Part shown: positions 42,538-50,169 of the stretch, piece after piece
How the letters are laid out: each line of letters starts with the position of its first letter
Numbering within the stretch: the first letter of the stretch is position 1
Assembly: GCA_029266455.1 (NCBI GenBank)
Contig: JAQSWV010000047.1
Coordinates: 1-60,315 of the forward strand
Length of the DNA: 60,315 nt
Source of the DNA: Nocardioidaceae bacterium
GTDB taxonomy: Bacteria; Actinomycetota; Actinomycetes; Propionibacteriales; Nocardioidaceae
Direction: 5' to 3'
Translations under genes and position numbers: made by a program
Notes under the pieces: model-generated
What the model saw: only the letters and a program-made list of their open reading frames with translations
What the model was told of the DNA's origin: nothing
Database searches by the model: none

Positions 42538-42982
42538 ATGTCTCATCCCATTCCCGCAACGATCTATCGCGTCGGTGCAGCCGCGGGCTGTGGAAGCGCG
42601 GTCATCCTGCTCATCAACGCCGCCAAGCGTGCGGAGGTCATCTCGACGTCCCCCCTCACCCAGCTCATTGCTCCGCTCGCCCAGATCCTGGCTGGGCGTC
42701 GCCCTGACAGCGGCATCCGTCTCGTTCCTGTTGGGCACTCTCGCCTATGTCACCGCGATGCTCCGAACTGGTGAGGTTCCTACCGCACCGCTGTTCCTGT
42801 ACGCGGTCGGAGCCATACCGGTCGCGCTGCGAGCTTTCGTGCCCGAGGCGGCGTTGGACCTTGGACTCGTCACCATGGCTGCGGGAATCGGTTGGCTCGC
42901 GATCTGGCTCTTCCACCGGTCCAGCCACATCCACACCGGCCAAGACAGCGTGATGTCGGACCACTTGTCCCTTACCCGGTGA
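42538..42982 (+). pseudogene. Small membrane protein gene with a frameshift
   Basis: From ATG 42538 the frame encodes TIYRVGAAAGCGSAVILLINAAKRAE and PLTQLIAPLAQILA, then loses sense. The following frame gives LGVALTAASVSFLLGTLAYVTAML, LFLYAVGAIPVALRAFVP and LGLVTMAAGIGWLAIWLFHRSS. Together they make a continuous four- to five-segment membrane protein of about 145 residues. The break is near 42690 (gatcctggctgggc) and corresponds to one extra base or two missing bases. Upstream is the DosR-like box. It may be a true pseudogene or a sequencing error. The family is not recognised. Confidence 0.65.
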
Positions 42983-43205
42983 ATGTCCCTCGAAGTCTCA
43001 AGAACCGGGAGTCATTGCATGCCTCGCTCGTCGATCATCCGAACCGGGTGATCCCTCGGTTGACGTGGTGCCCGACCATGCCTGCTATGGGTCGCCTCAT
43101 CCGCGGGAGGGACATCTCACATCGCATGGAGTCGGAGCGCGAATGTTCGCGCGCGTGCTGCCCGACGAGCGGAGTCGTTACTTCCTGCCGTGGGAAGGGT
43201 GAGCC

Positions 43206-43586
43206 ATGTTTGCGGTCGCCATGATGGCGCTGCTCGCAACTTCCCACGTCATACAAGGCATGCTGGTGCTGTTGGACGAGAACTACTTTCACGTGCATCC
43301 GTCCGGGTTGGCCATTTCCGTCGACTTCGCAGCCTGGGGCTGGGCGCACCTGATCCTCAGCCTGATGCTCTGGGGCGTCGGCATGGGGCTGCTCGCCGGA
43401 CGCCGGTGGGCGCGGATCCTGAGCGTCGTGTTGGCCGGAATCAGTGCGTGGGTCAACATGCTGTTCCTCCCAGCGTTCCCGACCTGGTCTGTGCTGACGA
43501 TCCTGCTCGACGTCCTGGTGATCTGGGCGCTCACCGTGAACGGCCCGCAGATGACATCGGACGAGGTGTTGCGGGGTAGGACGTGA
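43206..43586 (+). CDS. DUF7144-type four-segment membrane protein
   Basis: A protein of 126 residues, ATG 43206 with GGGAAGGGTGAG upstream. Four membrane segments and the pattern VIQGMLVLLDENYFHVHPSGLAISVDFAAWGWAHLILSLMLWGVGMGLLAGRRWARILSVVLAGISAWVNMLFLPAFPTWSVL match a small actinobacterial membrane family that I know as DUF7144. Function unknown. A strong hairpin follows at 43619-43650. Confidence 0.75.
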   Translation: MFAVAMMALLATSHVIQGMLVLLDENYFHVHPSGLAISVDFAAWGWAHLILSLMLWGVGMGLLAGRRWARILSVVLAGISAWVNMLFLPAFPTWSVLTILLDVLVIWALTVNGPQMTSDEVLRGRT

Positions 43587-43909
43587 TGACAGGCCGGCTG
43601 GGTCAACGGTTCGCTAAGGGCAGGCCCTGCGCGGCAGGGACGGGCCTGCCGCCGGGCTACCGGCCTGGGCAGGGCCGAGCGCTGCCAGCGGATCATGGCC
43701 GAGGACGTGCTCGTCTCGGAGCAGCGCCACCGAACCGTCCACCATGGGGAGTGCGCGACTGCTGCCGCCTCACCCGTTCTGGGGGAGGCGTCCCGACGAC
43801 CTTCCGCCGTAGCCTAGACCCGCGCGCAGTTCATAGGCGCCTAGTTGACGCCGCAGCACCGAAGCGCGATGGCCGCTGCGGATGTGGAGACGACACCCGA
43901 GGAGCTCCC
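43587..43909. other. Intergenic region upstream of the DUF6325 gene
   Basis: These 323 bases hold the hairpin at 43619-43650 and, at the right end, the GGAG ribosome-binding site of the gene starting at 43910. An open frame runs through the region into that gene, but its residues are arginine/proline-rich and lack any family pattern, so I do not extend the gene. A second smaller hairpin (GCCGGGCTACCGGC) follows the first. Confidence 0.4.
43619..43650 (+). terminator. Strong stem-loop, probable terminator
   Basis: GGCAGGCCC (43619-43627) pairs perfectly with GGGCCTGCC (43642-43650) across a 14-base loop, 32 bases after the DUF7144 stop. There is no T-tract, but GC-rich stems without one often terminate transcription in actinomycetes. 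Confidence 0.5.
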
Positions 43910-44383
43910 ATGGCACACGATGGTGACGAGTTGGGCCCGATCGACTACCTGGTGGTTGAGTTTCCTGGCAGCCGGATGACCGGGAAGGGTCTGCCGATGC
44001 TGGTCGAGCTCGTCGAGAAGGGGATCATCCGGATCCTCGATCTGGTTTTCGTCAAGAAGGACCTTGACGGCACCGTCAGAGGGATGGAGATCGCCGACCT
44101 GGATGGCGACGGCGAACTTGATCTTTCCGTATTCAAGGGAGCTGCCTCCGGGCTGCTCGGCGACGACGACATCGCCGAGGCCGGTGGCGTGCTGGAACCG
44201 GGCAGTTCCGCGGGGATCCTCATCTTCGAGAACGCGTGGGCGGCGCCGTTCGCTTCCGAGCTCCGGCGGGGTGGCGGCCAGCTGGTCGCCCATGGACGGA
44301 TTCCCGTTCAAGCGCTGCTGGCCGCTGTTGACGCTGCGGAGGCAGGGTCCGATCCCATGCCAACAGCCCGCCTCAACGGCTGA
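43910..44383 (+). CDS. DUF6325 family protein
   Basis: A protein of 157 residues from ATG 43910 (GGAG upstream). GPIDYLVVEFPGSRMTGKGLPMLVELVEKGIIRILDLVFVKKDLDGTVRGMEIADLDGDGELDLSVF is the DUF6325/DUF1269-related pattern. Then come GLLGDDDIAEAGGVLEPGSSAGILIFENAWAAPFASELRRGGGQLVAHGRIP and a short helical end. Function is not established; the fold looks like a soluble alpha/beta domain. It is followed 33 bases later by a SHOCT-domain gene, a pairing I have seen repeatedly in actinomycetes, and is likely cotranscribed with it. Confidence 0.8.
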   Translation: MAHDGDELGPIDYLVVEFPGSRMTGKGLPMLVELVEKGIIRILDLVFVKKDLDGTVRGMEIADLDGDGELDLSVFKGAASGLLGDDDIAEAGGVLEPGSSAGILIFENAWAAPFASELRRGGGQLVAHGRIPVQALLAAVDAAEAGSDPMPTARLNG

Positions 44384-44416
44384 CCAACCCAACAGCCTGA
44401 CGAAGGGACCGATACC

Positions 44417-44698
44417 ATGCCTGGACTCCTGCGCGGAGTGGCCCGCGTGGCCGTGGCTTCAGGGACGGCAACTGCTGTCTCCAACCGCGTCTCACGACGC
44501 CAAGCCGGCCGCTGGGCCGAGCAGAACCAGCAGGCCTCCCAGCAGCAGCCCGTCGAGGCTGCCCCACAGCCGTCGGCGCAGGGTGGGGACATGCAGGGCA
44601 AGCTGGACCAGCTCAAGGATCTCGCGCAGCTGAAGGAGCAGGGCGTACTCACCGAGGCGGAGTTCGCCGCGCAGAAGCAGCAGATCCTCGGGTCCTGA
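44417..44698 (+). CDS. SHOCT domain protein
   Basis: A protein of 93 residues, ATG 44417 with GAAGGGA upstream. The N-terminus is basic with a weak hydrophobic stretch (GVARVAVASGTATAVSNRVSRRQAGRW), then a Gln-rich linker. The SHOCT motif is at the end: DQLKDLAQLKEQGVLTEAEFAAQKQQIL. SHOCT is a short oligomerisation domain. The protein probably works with the DUF6325 protein encoded just before it. Confidence 0.85.
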   Translation: MPGLLRGVARVAVASGTATAVSNRVSRRQAGRWAEQNQQASQQQPVEAAPQPSAQGGDMQGKLDQLKDLAQLKEQGVLTEAEFAAQKQQILGS

Positions 44699-44766
44699 GC
44701 CGCCACTTGACCTGGCCGATTTCCGGCGACATCCAGTGCCCGACCTGGACGCGCCAGATCGCCGAC

Positions 44767-45027
44767 CTAGACGAGCGCGTCCGAGTCAGGATCCTCCGCG
44801 GATTCCGGTTCGAGCGGCCACTTGAGCTGGAACTCGATCTCTTCCTCGTCGTGGCCGCGCTCATGCTCGATGGAGAACTGGGCGCGCGCAGGAACCCGGA
44901 TCCGTTCTCCCGCGACCTGGATCCGGAACGGCCTGTCCTGTTCCAAGGCGTCCGCGAGGCGCCGAAGCTTGGCCACGACCTCATGGGTCGAGTACATCCG
45001 TTCCACATCTCGCTCTTCGTGCGCCAT
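44767..45027 (-). CDS. Amphi-Trp domain protein
   Basis: A protein of 86 residues from ATG 45027, chosen because GGAAGGGA lies about nine bases upstream; in-frame upstream residues to 45186 look non-coding. YSTHEVVAKLRRLADALEQDRPFRIQVAGERIRVPARAQFSIEHERGHDEEEIEFQLKW is the complete amphi-Trp domain, ending in the conserved Lys-Trp. The tail is acidic. The domain is small and of unknown function. It converges on the SHOCT gene at 44417. Confidence 0.85.
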   Translation of the reverse strand: MAHEERDVERMYSTHEVVAKLRRLADALEQDRPFRIQVAGERIRVPARAQFSIEHERGHDEEEIEFQLKWPLEPESAEDPDSDALV

Positions 45028-45076
45028 CTGACGCGTCCCTTCCTCGCTGCGTTCAGTTCCATCCGCCATGCGTATG

Positions 45077-45637
45077 TCAGTTGACGCCCACCTGCTGGCA
45101 ACTCTCGGAGCCGGCGAGAGCGTCCTGCAGCTCTGCTGCCCCGTCGAGGCCTTCGATGCCCTCGAGCGTCGTCCGGATGTCCGCACTCATCGTGGACAGT
45201 GCCCCAGTGATGGTCGACGTATCCGCCAGAAGCTCGCTGGCTGTGTCGGCATCTGTGTCCATCGCATCGCTCAGGACATCTGCCTCCGCCTCCAAGTCGT
45301 CGGCCAGGGTCTCGAGCAGCGCTTGAGCGTCCTCGCCGGCCTCGGTATCAGGCGGGCCAAGGTCGGAAACCTCCGTGACGAGGGTGCTGGTTGCGTCCAC
45401 CACATCACCAACCGCGTCCCTGGCCTCATTCACACTCAGGTCCCTGGGATCGCGCAGCGTCGAGCCAGCTTGCGTCACGGCGCTATCCCAGGAGGAGACC
45501 GACGAGCACACGTCGTCCGCCCACGCTTCGGCGCTGGTCTCTTCGCCGCCCTCATCGTCGCTCGAGCCGCAAGCCGCAGCGGATACCGCTACCGCCGCTA
45601 CCACCGCCACAAGGACGGACACCCCAGTCCGCTCCAC
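45077..45637 (-). CDS. Acidic lipoprotein of unknown function
   Basis: A protein of about 186 residues; the GTG at 45637 was chosen because it opens a clean lipoprotein signal: VSVLVAVVAAVAVSAAACGSS, with lipobox Cys23. The rest is acidic and helical, with many Asp/Glu/Ser/Thr residues, a single pair of later cysteines (DDVCSSV and SESCQQV), and heptad-like spacing consistent with a helical bundle. It would be lipid-anchored on the outer face of the membrane. No family recognised. It lies just upstream of the amphi-Trp gene on the same strand. Confidence 0.7.
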   Translation of the reverse strand: MERTGVSVLVAVVAAVAVSAAACGSSDDEGGEETSAEAWADDVCSSVSSWDSAVTQAGSTLRDPRDLSVNEARDAVGDVVDATSTLVTEVSDLGPPDTEAGEDAQALLETLADDLEAEADVLSDAMDTDADTASELLADTSTITGALSTMSADIRTTLEGIEGLDGAAELQDALAGSESCQQVGVN

Positions 45638-45905
45638 CTTGTCCCGCCACCTCTCGTCGTAGAGATCTCGACACCCGCCAAGTCCTCGCGGCCCGCGTAC
45701 CACGCCTCCCTGGGTCTGGTCGCCTTCACGACCTTCCTCATCCCCGTCCGAGTTCCGTCACCACGGGCAGGCTCGACCGGTGGAAGGCACCAGCGGCCGA
45801 CATCCCGACCCCGTTGATCGCCGTGTTCGCCGAGAGTGACCGGCTTGCCGCCCACGCCAAGGCAGCCCAGGGCCGACGTTACTGTGCTCAAGGTGACGAA
45901 TTGGC

Positions 45906-46286
45906 CTAGACGGCCAGGGCCCGGGACTTGAGCGTGGCGAACTCGTCGGCGGTGATCTCGCCGGCGTCTCGGAGCTGCTGGGCCTCGGCGATCTGCGCGG
46001 CTGGAGACGGCTGCCCCGCGACCTGCTGGATGTAGCGGTCCTGCTCGGCCTTGGCGACCTCCATGCGGCGCACGGAGCGTTCCGCCATGCCCTTGCCCCG
46101 CACGATCAGGTAAACCATGGCGCTGAGGAACGGAACAAAAATGAACGCGATAAACCAGAGCGCCTTCACGAAACCACTGGTGTCGCGGTCGCGGAAGAGA
46201 TCTCCGATGAGTGAGAACAACAGCATGAGGTAGGCGACGAGGGCGTACGACAAGATGATGAACCACACGATGTCCCAGAAGGACAT
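45906..46286 (-). CDS. PLDc_N-SHOCT membrane protein, copy 1
   Basis: A protein of 126 residues from ATG 46286 with GAGGAG upstream. Two membrane segments (residues 4-26 and 42-64) flank GDLFRDRDTSGFVKALW, the phospholipase-D N-terminal-like (PLDc_N) pattern. After a charged helix (GMAERSVRRMEVAKAEQDRYIQQVAG) comes a C-terminal SHOCT motif, IAEAQQLRDAGEITADEFATLKSRALA. It is about 81 percent identical by eye to copy 2 at 48456-48836. Differences lie almost only in the membrane segments, and the SHOCT half is nearly unchanged. Function unknown, probably an oligomeric membrane stress protein. Confidence 0.85.
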   Translation of the reverse strand: MSFWDIVWFIILSYALVAYLMLLFSLIGDLFRDRDTSGFVKALWFIAFIFVPFLSAMVYLIVRGKGMAERSVRRMEVAKAEQDRYIQQVAGQPSPAAQIAEAQQLRDAGEITADEFATLKSRALAV

Positions 46287-46309
46287 GGCCACTCCTCGGT
46301 GACGCCCGA

Positions 46310-46398
46310 ACACCGGCCCGGTGTCCGGGAAACTGCCCCACGCGCGCGGGTGTGCGCGGGGATCGAGATGTGCCCAGCCTGTCGCAGCGACGGCTGGG
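46310..46398 (-). promoter_or_regulatory. Structured leader of PLDc_N-SHOCT copy 1
   Basis: Two hairpins can form. The distal one pairs CCCAGCC (46373-46379) with GGCTGGG (46392-46398) and continues with GTCG/CGAC, giving an eleven-pair stem with one bulge, 87-112 bases before the start codon. The proximal one is ACACCGG-C-CCGGTGT (46310-46324), 24-38 bases before the start. Both are kept in copy 2, where the proximal stem has a different centre. Confidence 0.5.
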
Positions 46399-46557
46399 CG
46401 ACCTCACCCACCTGGGATGAGAAGCCGCGGTCAGCCGACCCGGCCACCCAGCAGCGTCACCTTCGCCGGATGAGGAGCCGTACAGGACCGGCGACATGAT
46501 CAACGCCTCGCCTCTCATCGTGAGGCGTTGTCGCCGGATCGTCCTGCGAGTCTGACG

Positions 46558-48411
46558 TCAGTCGTGGGCAAGCCCGCCGGAGTGGCGTAGAGGGTCTTGG
46601 CCCGTGCCGTGATCGAGTCGGTGGTCGAGGTTGAGGGCGGCGTTGATCAGGGACAGGTGAGTGAACGCTTGGGGGAAGTTGCCGAGCTGCTCGCCGGTCA
46701 GCCCGATCTCCTCGGCATAAAGCCCGAGGTGGTTGGCGTAGGTGAACATCTTCTCGAACGTCAGCCGTGCCTGTTCCAGTCGGCCGGAGCGAGCCAGGGC
46801 ATCCACGTACCAGAAGGTGCAGATGGAGAACGTGCCCTCTTCGCCGCGCAGCCCGTCAGGGGACGCGCTGGGGTTGTAGCGGTAGACCAGACTGTCGGAG
46901 ACCAGCTCATCTTCCATGGCCTCGAGCGTGGACAGCCACATGGGGTCTGCCGGGACTGCAAAGCCCGTCAGAGGGAGCATCAGCAACGCTGCATCCAGAA
47001 CGTCGGACTTGTCATGCTGGGTGAAAGCGCCGCGTTCAGTGTTCCAGCCGACGTCCATGATCCAGCCGTAGATGCGGTCACGTTCGGTGATCCAACGGGT
47101 CAGGTCGGCGGGTCTGCCATGCGCTCGCGCGAGACGCACCATGCGATCCAGCGCGACCCAGCACATGAGTCGGCCATACGTGAAGTTCTGCCGGCCGCCG
47201 CGGGTCTCCCAGATGCCCTCGTCGGGCTGGTCCCAGTGCTCGCTCAGCCAGTCCGCGATCTGGCTGAGCTTTGCCCAGCCCGCCTGCCCGACCTGGATCC
47301 CCTGCCGGTCGGCCAGCCATATCGCGTACAGCATCTCGCCGTAGATGTCGAGCTGCAACTGGCCTGAGGCGCCGTTGCCTATCCGCACCGGCGTGGACTG
47401 CAGGTAGCCCTCGAGGTGGTCCAGGCTCTCCTCGTCCAGGTCGGGGGAGCCGTCGATCCGGTACATGATGCGCAGTGGCGGTCCGGATCCCGGATCGGCC
47501 TGGGCTTCCACACGGTCGGCCAGCCAGCGCATGAAGTCGGCGGCCTCTTCGGTGAACCCCAGGCCGAGTAGTGCATGGACCGAGAAGGAGGCGTCGCGGA
47601 TCCACGTGTAGCGGTAGTCCCAGTTGCGCTCACCACCGACCTGCTCGGGGAGTCCGGCAGTCGGGGCCGCCACCAGGGCACCGGTGGGGGCGTACGTCAG
47701 GAGCTTCAGCGTCATGGCTGAGCGATGGACCATCTCCCGCCAACGGCCGCGATAGGTCGAGCCGGCCAGCCACTTCCGCCAGAACACCGCTGTCTCGTCG
47801 AACATCGCCAGGAGTTCAGCCGGCGAGAGATGACGGGGAGTGGTGTCGGCGGCCGCCTCCAGCACCACCCCGTCGACGTCCCCCGCCTCCAGGGTCATCG
47901 TGGCACGCACGTCGTCGCCGTCGCGCTCCAGTCCGGCCGGGCCGTGAAGAGTCAGCTGCAGCTCAGGCGTGCGGAAGACGGCGCCTTCCTCCGTGACCTC
48001 GAGGTCATGGCGCTGTCGGCCGTAGTCGAACCGCGGCGAGCACTCGAGCACGAACCGCATCTGTCCACGCACACAACGCACCGCCCGCACCAGCCGGTGG
48101 CGGTCGCTGGCGTTGCGGGGGTCTTGGATCGGCATGAAGTCGATCACTTCGCCGACGCCGTCCGGGGTCATGAACCGCGTGATCAGAATCGCGGTGTCCG
48201 GGAAGTACAGCTGCTTGACGACGCAGTCGTCGCTGTCGGCCGCGATCCGGAAGCGGCCGCCCTTGTCCCGGTCGAGCAGGGATGCGAACACGCTCGGGGA
48301 ATCGAAACGCGGACAGCAGAACCAGTCCACGGTCCCGTCGGTGCTGACCAACGCCGCGGTCTGCAGGTCTCCGATCAGCCCGTGCTCGGCAACCAACGGG
48401 TAACGGTCCAC
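46558..48411 (-). CDS. Glycoside hydrolase family 15 protein (glucoamylase/trehalase-like)
   Basis: A protein of 617 residues, GTG 48411 with GGAGGATGG upstream. The N-terminal beta-sandwich domain starts YPLVAEHGLIGDLQTAALVSTDGTVDWFCCPRFDSPSVFASLLD. The (alpha/alpha)6 catalytic domain has RNWDYRYTWIRDASFSVHAL (near residue 265), IYGEMLYAIWLADRQG, GIWETRGGRQNFTYGRLMCWVALDR and FSICTFWYVDALARSG. It ends with GLYAEEIG and FPQAFTHLSLINAAL. Glu residues in the last two regions are the expected catalytic pair. Cytoplasmic, no signal peptide. Mycobacterial homologues of this length are trehalases, so trehalose or maltose hydrolysis is plausible. It is flanked on both sides by the duplicated PLDc_N-SHOCT unit. 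Confidence 0.9.
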   Translation of the reverse strand: MDRYPLVAEHGLIGDLQTAALVSTDGTVDWFCCPRFDSPSVFASLLDRDKGGRFRIAADSDDCVVKQLYFPDTAILITRFMTPDGVGEVIDFMPIQDPRNASDRHRLVRAVRCVRGQMRFVLECSPRFDYGRQRHDLEVTEEGAVFRTPELQLTLHGPAGLERDGDDVRATMTLEAGDVDGVVLEAAADTTPRHLSPAELLAMFDETAVFWRKWLAGSTYRGRWREMVHRSAMTLKLLTYAPTGALVAAPTAGLPEQVGGERNWDYRYTWIRDASFSVHALLGLGFTEEAADFMRWLADRVEAQADPGSGPPLRIMYRIDGSPDLDEESLDHLEGYLQSTPVRIGNGASGQLQLDIYGEMLYAIWLADRQGIQVGQAGWAKLSQIADWLSEHWDQPDEGIWETRGGRQNFTYGRLMCWVALDRMVRLARAHGRPADLTRWITERDRIYGWIMDVGWNTERGAFTQHDKSDVLDAALLMLPLTGFAVPADPMWLSTLEAMEDELVSDSLVYRYNPSASPDGLRGEEGTFSICTFWYVDALARSGRLEQARLTFEKMFTYANHLGLYAEEIGLTGEQLGNFPQAFTHLSLINAALNLDHRLDHGTGQDPLRHSGGLAHD

Positions 48412-48455
48412 TGGCCATCCTCCACTAGACGTGCGCTCGGTGGCGACGGGCTGCG

Positions 48456-48836
48456 CTAGACGGCCAGGGCCCGGGACTTGAGCGTGGCGAACTCGTCGGC
48501 GGTGATCTCGCCGGCGTCTCGTAGCCGCTTGGCCTCGGCGATCTGCGCGGCTGGAGACGTCTGCCCCGCGACCTGCTGGATGTAGCGGTCCTGCTCAGCC
48601 TTGGCGGCATCCATGCGGCGCATGGAGCGTTCCGCCATGCCCTTGCCCCGCACTATCACGTACACCAGCGCAGTGACCAACGGGAAGAAGATCAACAAGA
48701 CGTACCAGACCGCCTTCATGAGCCCACTGGTGTCGCGGTCGCGGAAGAGATCGCCGATGATCGAGAACAGCATCATGAGGTAGGCAACGAATGCGTACGA
48801 CAACAGGATGAACCACACGACGTCCCAGAAGGACAT
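48456..48836 (-). CDS. PLDc_N-SHOCT membrane protein, copy 2
   Basis: A protein of 126 residues from ATG 48836, same length and layout as copy 1: two membrane segments around GDLFRDRDTSGLMKAVW, the basic helix GMAERSMRRMDAAKAEQDRYIQQVAG, and the SHOCT end AEAKRLRDAGEITADEFATLKSRALA. The gap to the GH15 start on the same strand is 44 bases, so copy 2 and the GH15 gene could share a transcript starting in the duplicated leader. Function unknown. Confidence 0.85.
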   Translation of the reverse strand: MSFWDVVWFILLSYAFVAYLMMLFSIIGDLFRDRDTSGLMKAVWYVLLIFFPLVTALVYVIVRGKGMAERSMRRMDAAKAEQDRYIQQVAGQTSPAAQIAEAKRLRDAGEITADEFATLKSRALAV

Positions 48837-48860
48837 GGCCACTCCTCAGTGACGCCCCGA

Positions 48861-48948
48861 ACACCGCCCGGTGTCCGGGAAACTGCCCCACGCGCGTGGG
48901 TGTGCGCGGGGATCGAGATGTGCCCAGCCTGTCGCAGCGACGGCTGGG
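48861..48948 (-). promoter_or_regulatory. Structured leader of PLDc_N-SHOCT copy 2
   Basis: The distal hairpin CCCAGCC (48923-48929) with GGCTGGG (48942-48948) and inner GTCG/CGAC is identical to that of copy 1. The proximal palindrome reads ACACCG-CC-CGGTGT (48861-48874): the centre has changed but the symmetry is kept. Preservation in both copies hints at a function in RNA or protein binding. Confidence 0.5.
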
Positions 48949-49100
48949 CGACCTCACCCAGCTGGGATGAGAAGCCGCGGTCAGCCGACCCGGCCACCCA
49001 GCAGCGTCACCTTCGCCGGATGAGGAGTCGTCCAGGACCCGGCGACATGATCAAGGCAGCGGCCCGATGCCGCGGACCGCGTCCTGGAGGGGTTGCCACC

Positions 49101-49475
49101 GTGCTCGTCAGGCTCATGCTACTCACCTGGTTCGTCGCGGCGGTGTCCCTTGGCATCACGGCGTGGATTCTTGACGACGTGACCATCGAGGGCGGCACCC
49201 TTGGGCTGCTATGGGTGGCCGCAATCTTCGGGTTGGTCAACGCCATCGCCGGCCCGGTGCTCCAGCTGCTCAGCCTACCGTTGACCCTCCTCACGTTCGG
49301 GCTCTTCGCCCTCGTGGTCAATGGCATCCTGCTCGCGATCACGGCGGGCTTGACCGACTACCTGGACGTCGGGGGTTTCGCCTGGACTGTTGTTGCCGCT
49401 GTGCTGATCTCCGCGATCACGGCCGCCCTGCAGCTGGTCCTCCTGCGCATTCTCGAGCCGGAACGGGTCACGTAG
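49101..49475 (+). CDS. Phage holin family (superfamily IV) membrane protein
   Basis: A protein of 124 residues from GTG 49101 with GGAGGGG upstream; the frame is open from 48849, but that part lies in the duplicated leader and is not coding. Four membrane segments are evident, with the family pattern LLWVAAIFGLVNAIAGPVLQLLSLPLTLLTFGLFALVVNGILLAITAGL, typical of the small YvlD/holin superfamily IV proteins. Despite the name, these are usually chromosomal membrane proteins with no link to phage. It converges on the DUF1269 gene. Confidence 0.85.
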   Translation: MLVRLMLLTWFVAAVSLGITAWILDDVTIEGGTLGLLWVAAIFGLVNAIAGPVLQLLSLPLTLLTFGLFALVVNGILLAITAGLTDYLDVGGFAWTVVAAVLISAITAALQLVLLRILEPERVT

Positions 49476-49539
49476 GACGCAAGGCCGAGGATTGCCGCCC
49501 GGCCGACTCGCTGGTCGCGGCGCAGAGTAGGAACGACGC

Positions 49540-50028
49540 TCAGGCACCCCCGAATGTCTCCAGGAGCACGGCGCGCTCGGGCTCGGTGAGGTTGGTGTGG
49601 ACCAGCTTCTGGTCGGACCCCCGGAACCGTTCTCCCAGCCGGTCGAGGTTGCCCTCGTCGGTGACCACGAACAGGGCCGAGGTGCCTTCGCCGACCTCGG
49701 TGCGGATGCGAGCCAGGTCGTCCTTGGTGATTCCGGTGCCCTCGGTCGATCTGGCCAGGGCTCCGAGCGCGGCGCCGGCGACGCCGCCGACCACCGGGAT
49801 CATGAAGAGCGCTCCGGCGAGAATGCCCCAGAGCGCGCCCCAGGCGGCGCCGCGTTTCGGGTCGTCGCGCGAGTGATGCAGCTCGGGCTTCGGCGCACCG
49901 GTCGGCCAGGTCAAGATGGCGTGATCCACGATCTTGACCAGGCCGTCGGACTGCGCATTCTCGAGCATCGAGGCAGCGTGCGCCGCCCCCTCCGGGTCCT
50001 CGAACTTCCACACCGTGAAGGTGGTCAT
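49540..50028 (-). CDS. DUF1269 family protein with glycine-zipper segment
   Basis: A protein of 162 residues; ATG 50028 was preferred to ATG 50031 because AGGAGG then lies four to five bases away. The N-terminal half is an alpha/beta domain (TTFTVWKFEDPEGAAHAASMLENAQSDGLVKIVDHAILTWPTG). The centre is a glycine-rich hydrophobic pair (GAAWGALWGILAGALFMIPVVGGVAGAALGAL), and the C-terminal part contains SALFVVTDEGNLDRLGERF. This is the DUF1269 layout, related to DUF6325 proteins such as the one at 43910. Probably membrane-associated. Function unknown. Confidence 0.85.
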   Translation of the reverse strand: MTTFTVWKFEDPEGAAHAASMLENAQSDGLVKIVDHAILTWPTGAPKPELHHSRDDPKRGAAWGALWGILAGALFMIPVVGGVAGAALGALARSTEGTGITKDDLARIRTEVGEGTSALFVVTDEGNLDRLGERFRGSDQKLVHTNLTEPERAVLLETFGGA

Positions 50029-50169
50029 CATTCCTCCTCGTCCTTGATGCGTGAGTCCTCGCCGACGCCACCAGATGTGACACGTCGGGTGTGACCGGCA
50101 GGACCTCCCTTGTGGACAGCCTGTACGGGCGCGTTGAGGGACGCCACCCCGAGGCGGGTGGGTGTTCCG

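Larger units (their letters stand above)
45906..46503. repeat. Direct duplication, copy 1 (gene plus leader)
   Basis: About 598 bases are repeated at 48456-49054 in the same orientation. The unit runs from the stop codon of the PLDc_N-SHOCT gene to 217 bases before its start. The non-coding leader shows only about eight differences (roughly 96 percent identity). The GH15 gene lies between the copies. No insertion sequence ends are visible. Confidence 0.9.
48456..49054. repeat. Direct duplication, copy 2 (gene plus leader)
   Basis: Second copy of the 600-base unit described at 45906-46503. The match ends at 49054, after which the sequence leads into the holin-family gene. Leader differences from copy 1 include compensating single-base gains and losses that preserve the small palindrome near the start codon. 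Confidence 0.9.

Noticed and set aside
43583-43909. N-terminal extension of the DUF6325 frame
   Set aside because: Residues are Arg/Pro/Gly-rich, contain a hairpin-forming stretch and precede a good ribosome-binding site at 43901, so the start at 43910 is preferred.
45704-45905. Possible coding relic between the lipoprotein and PLDc_N-SHOCT copy 1
   Set aside because: A plus-strand frame ends with a vaguely protein-like stretch (IPTPLIAVFAESDRLAAHAK), but there is no family match, start or ribosome-binding site.
45906-49054. Duplicated unit as a transposon or composite element
   Set aside because: The repeats are direct, contain no transposase or terminal inverted repeats, and no target-site duplication is visible.
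48849-49100. N-terminal extension of the holin-family frame
   Set aside because: It lies in the duplicated leader, which is also present without any following coding frame in copy 1.
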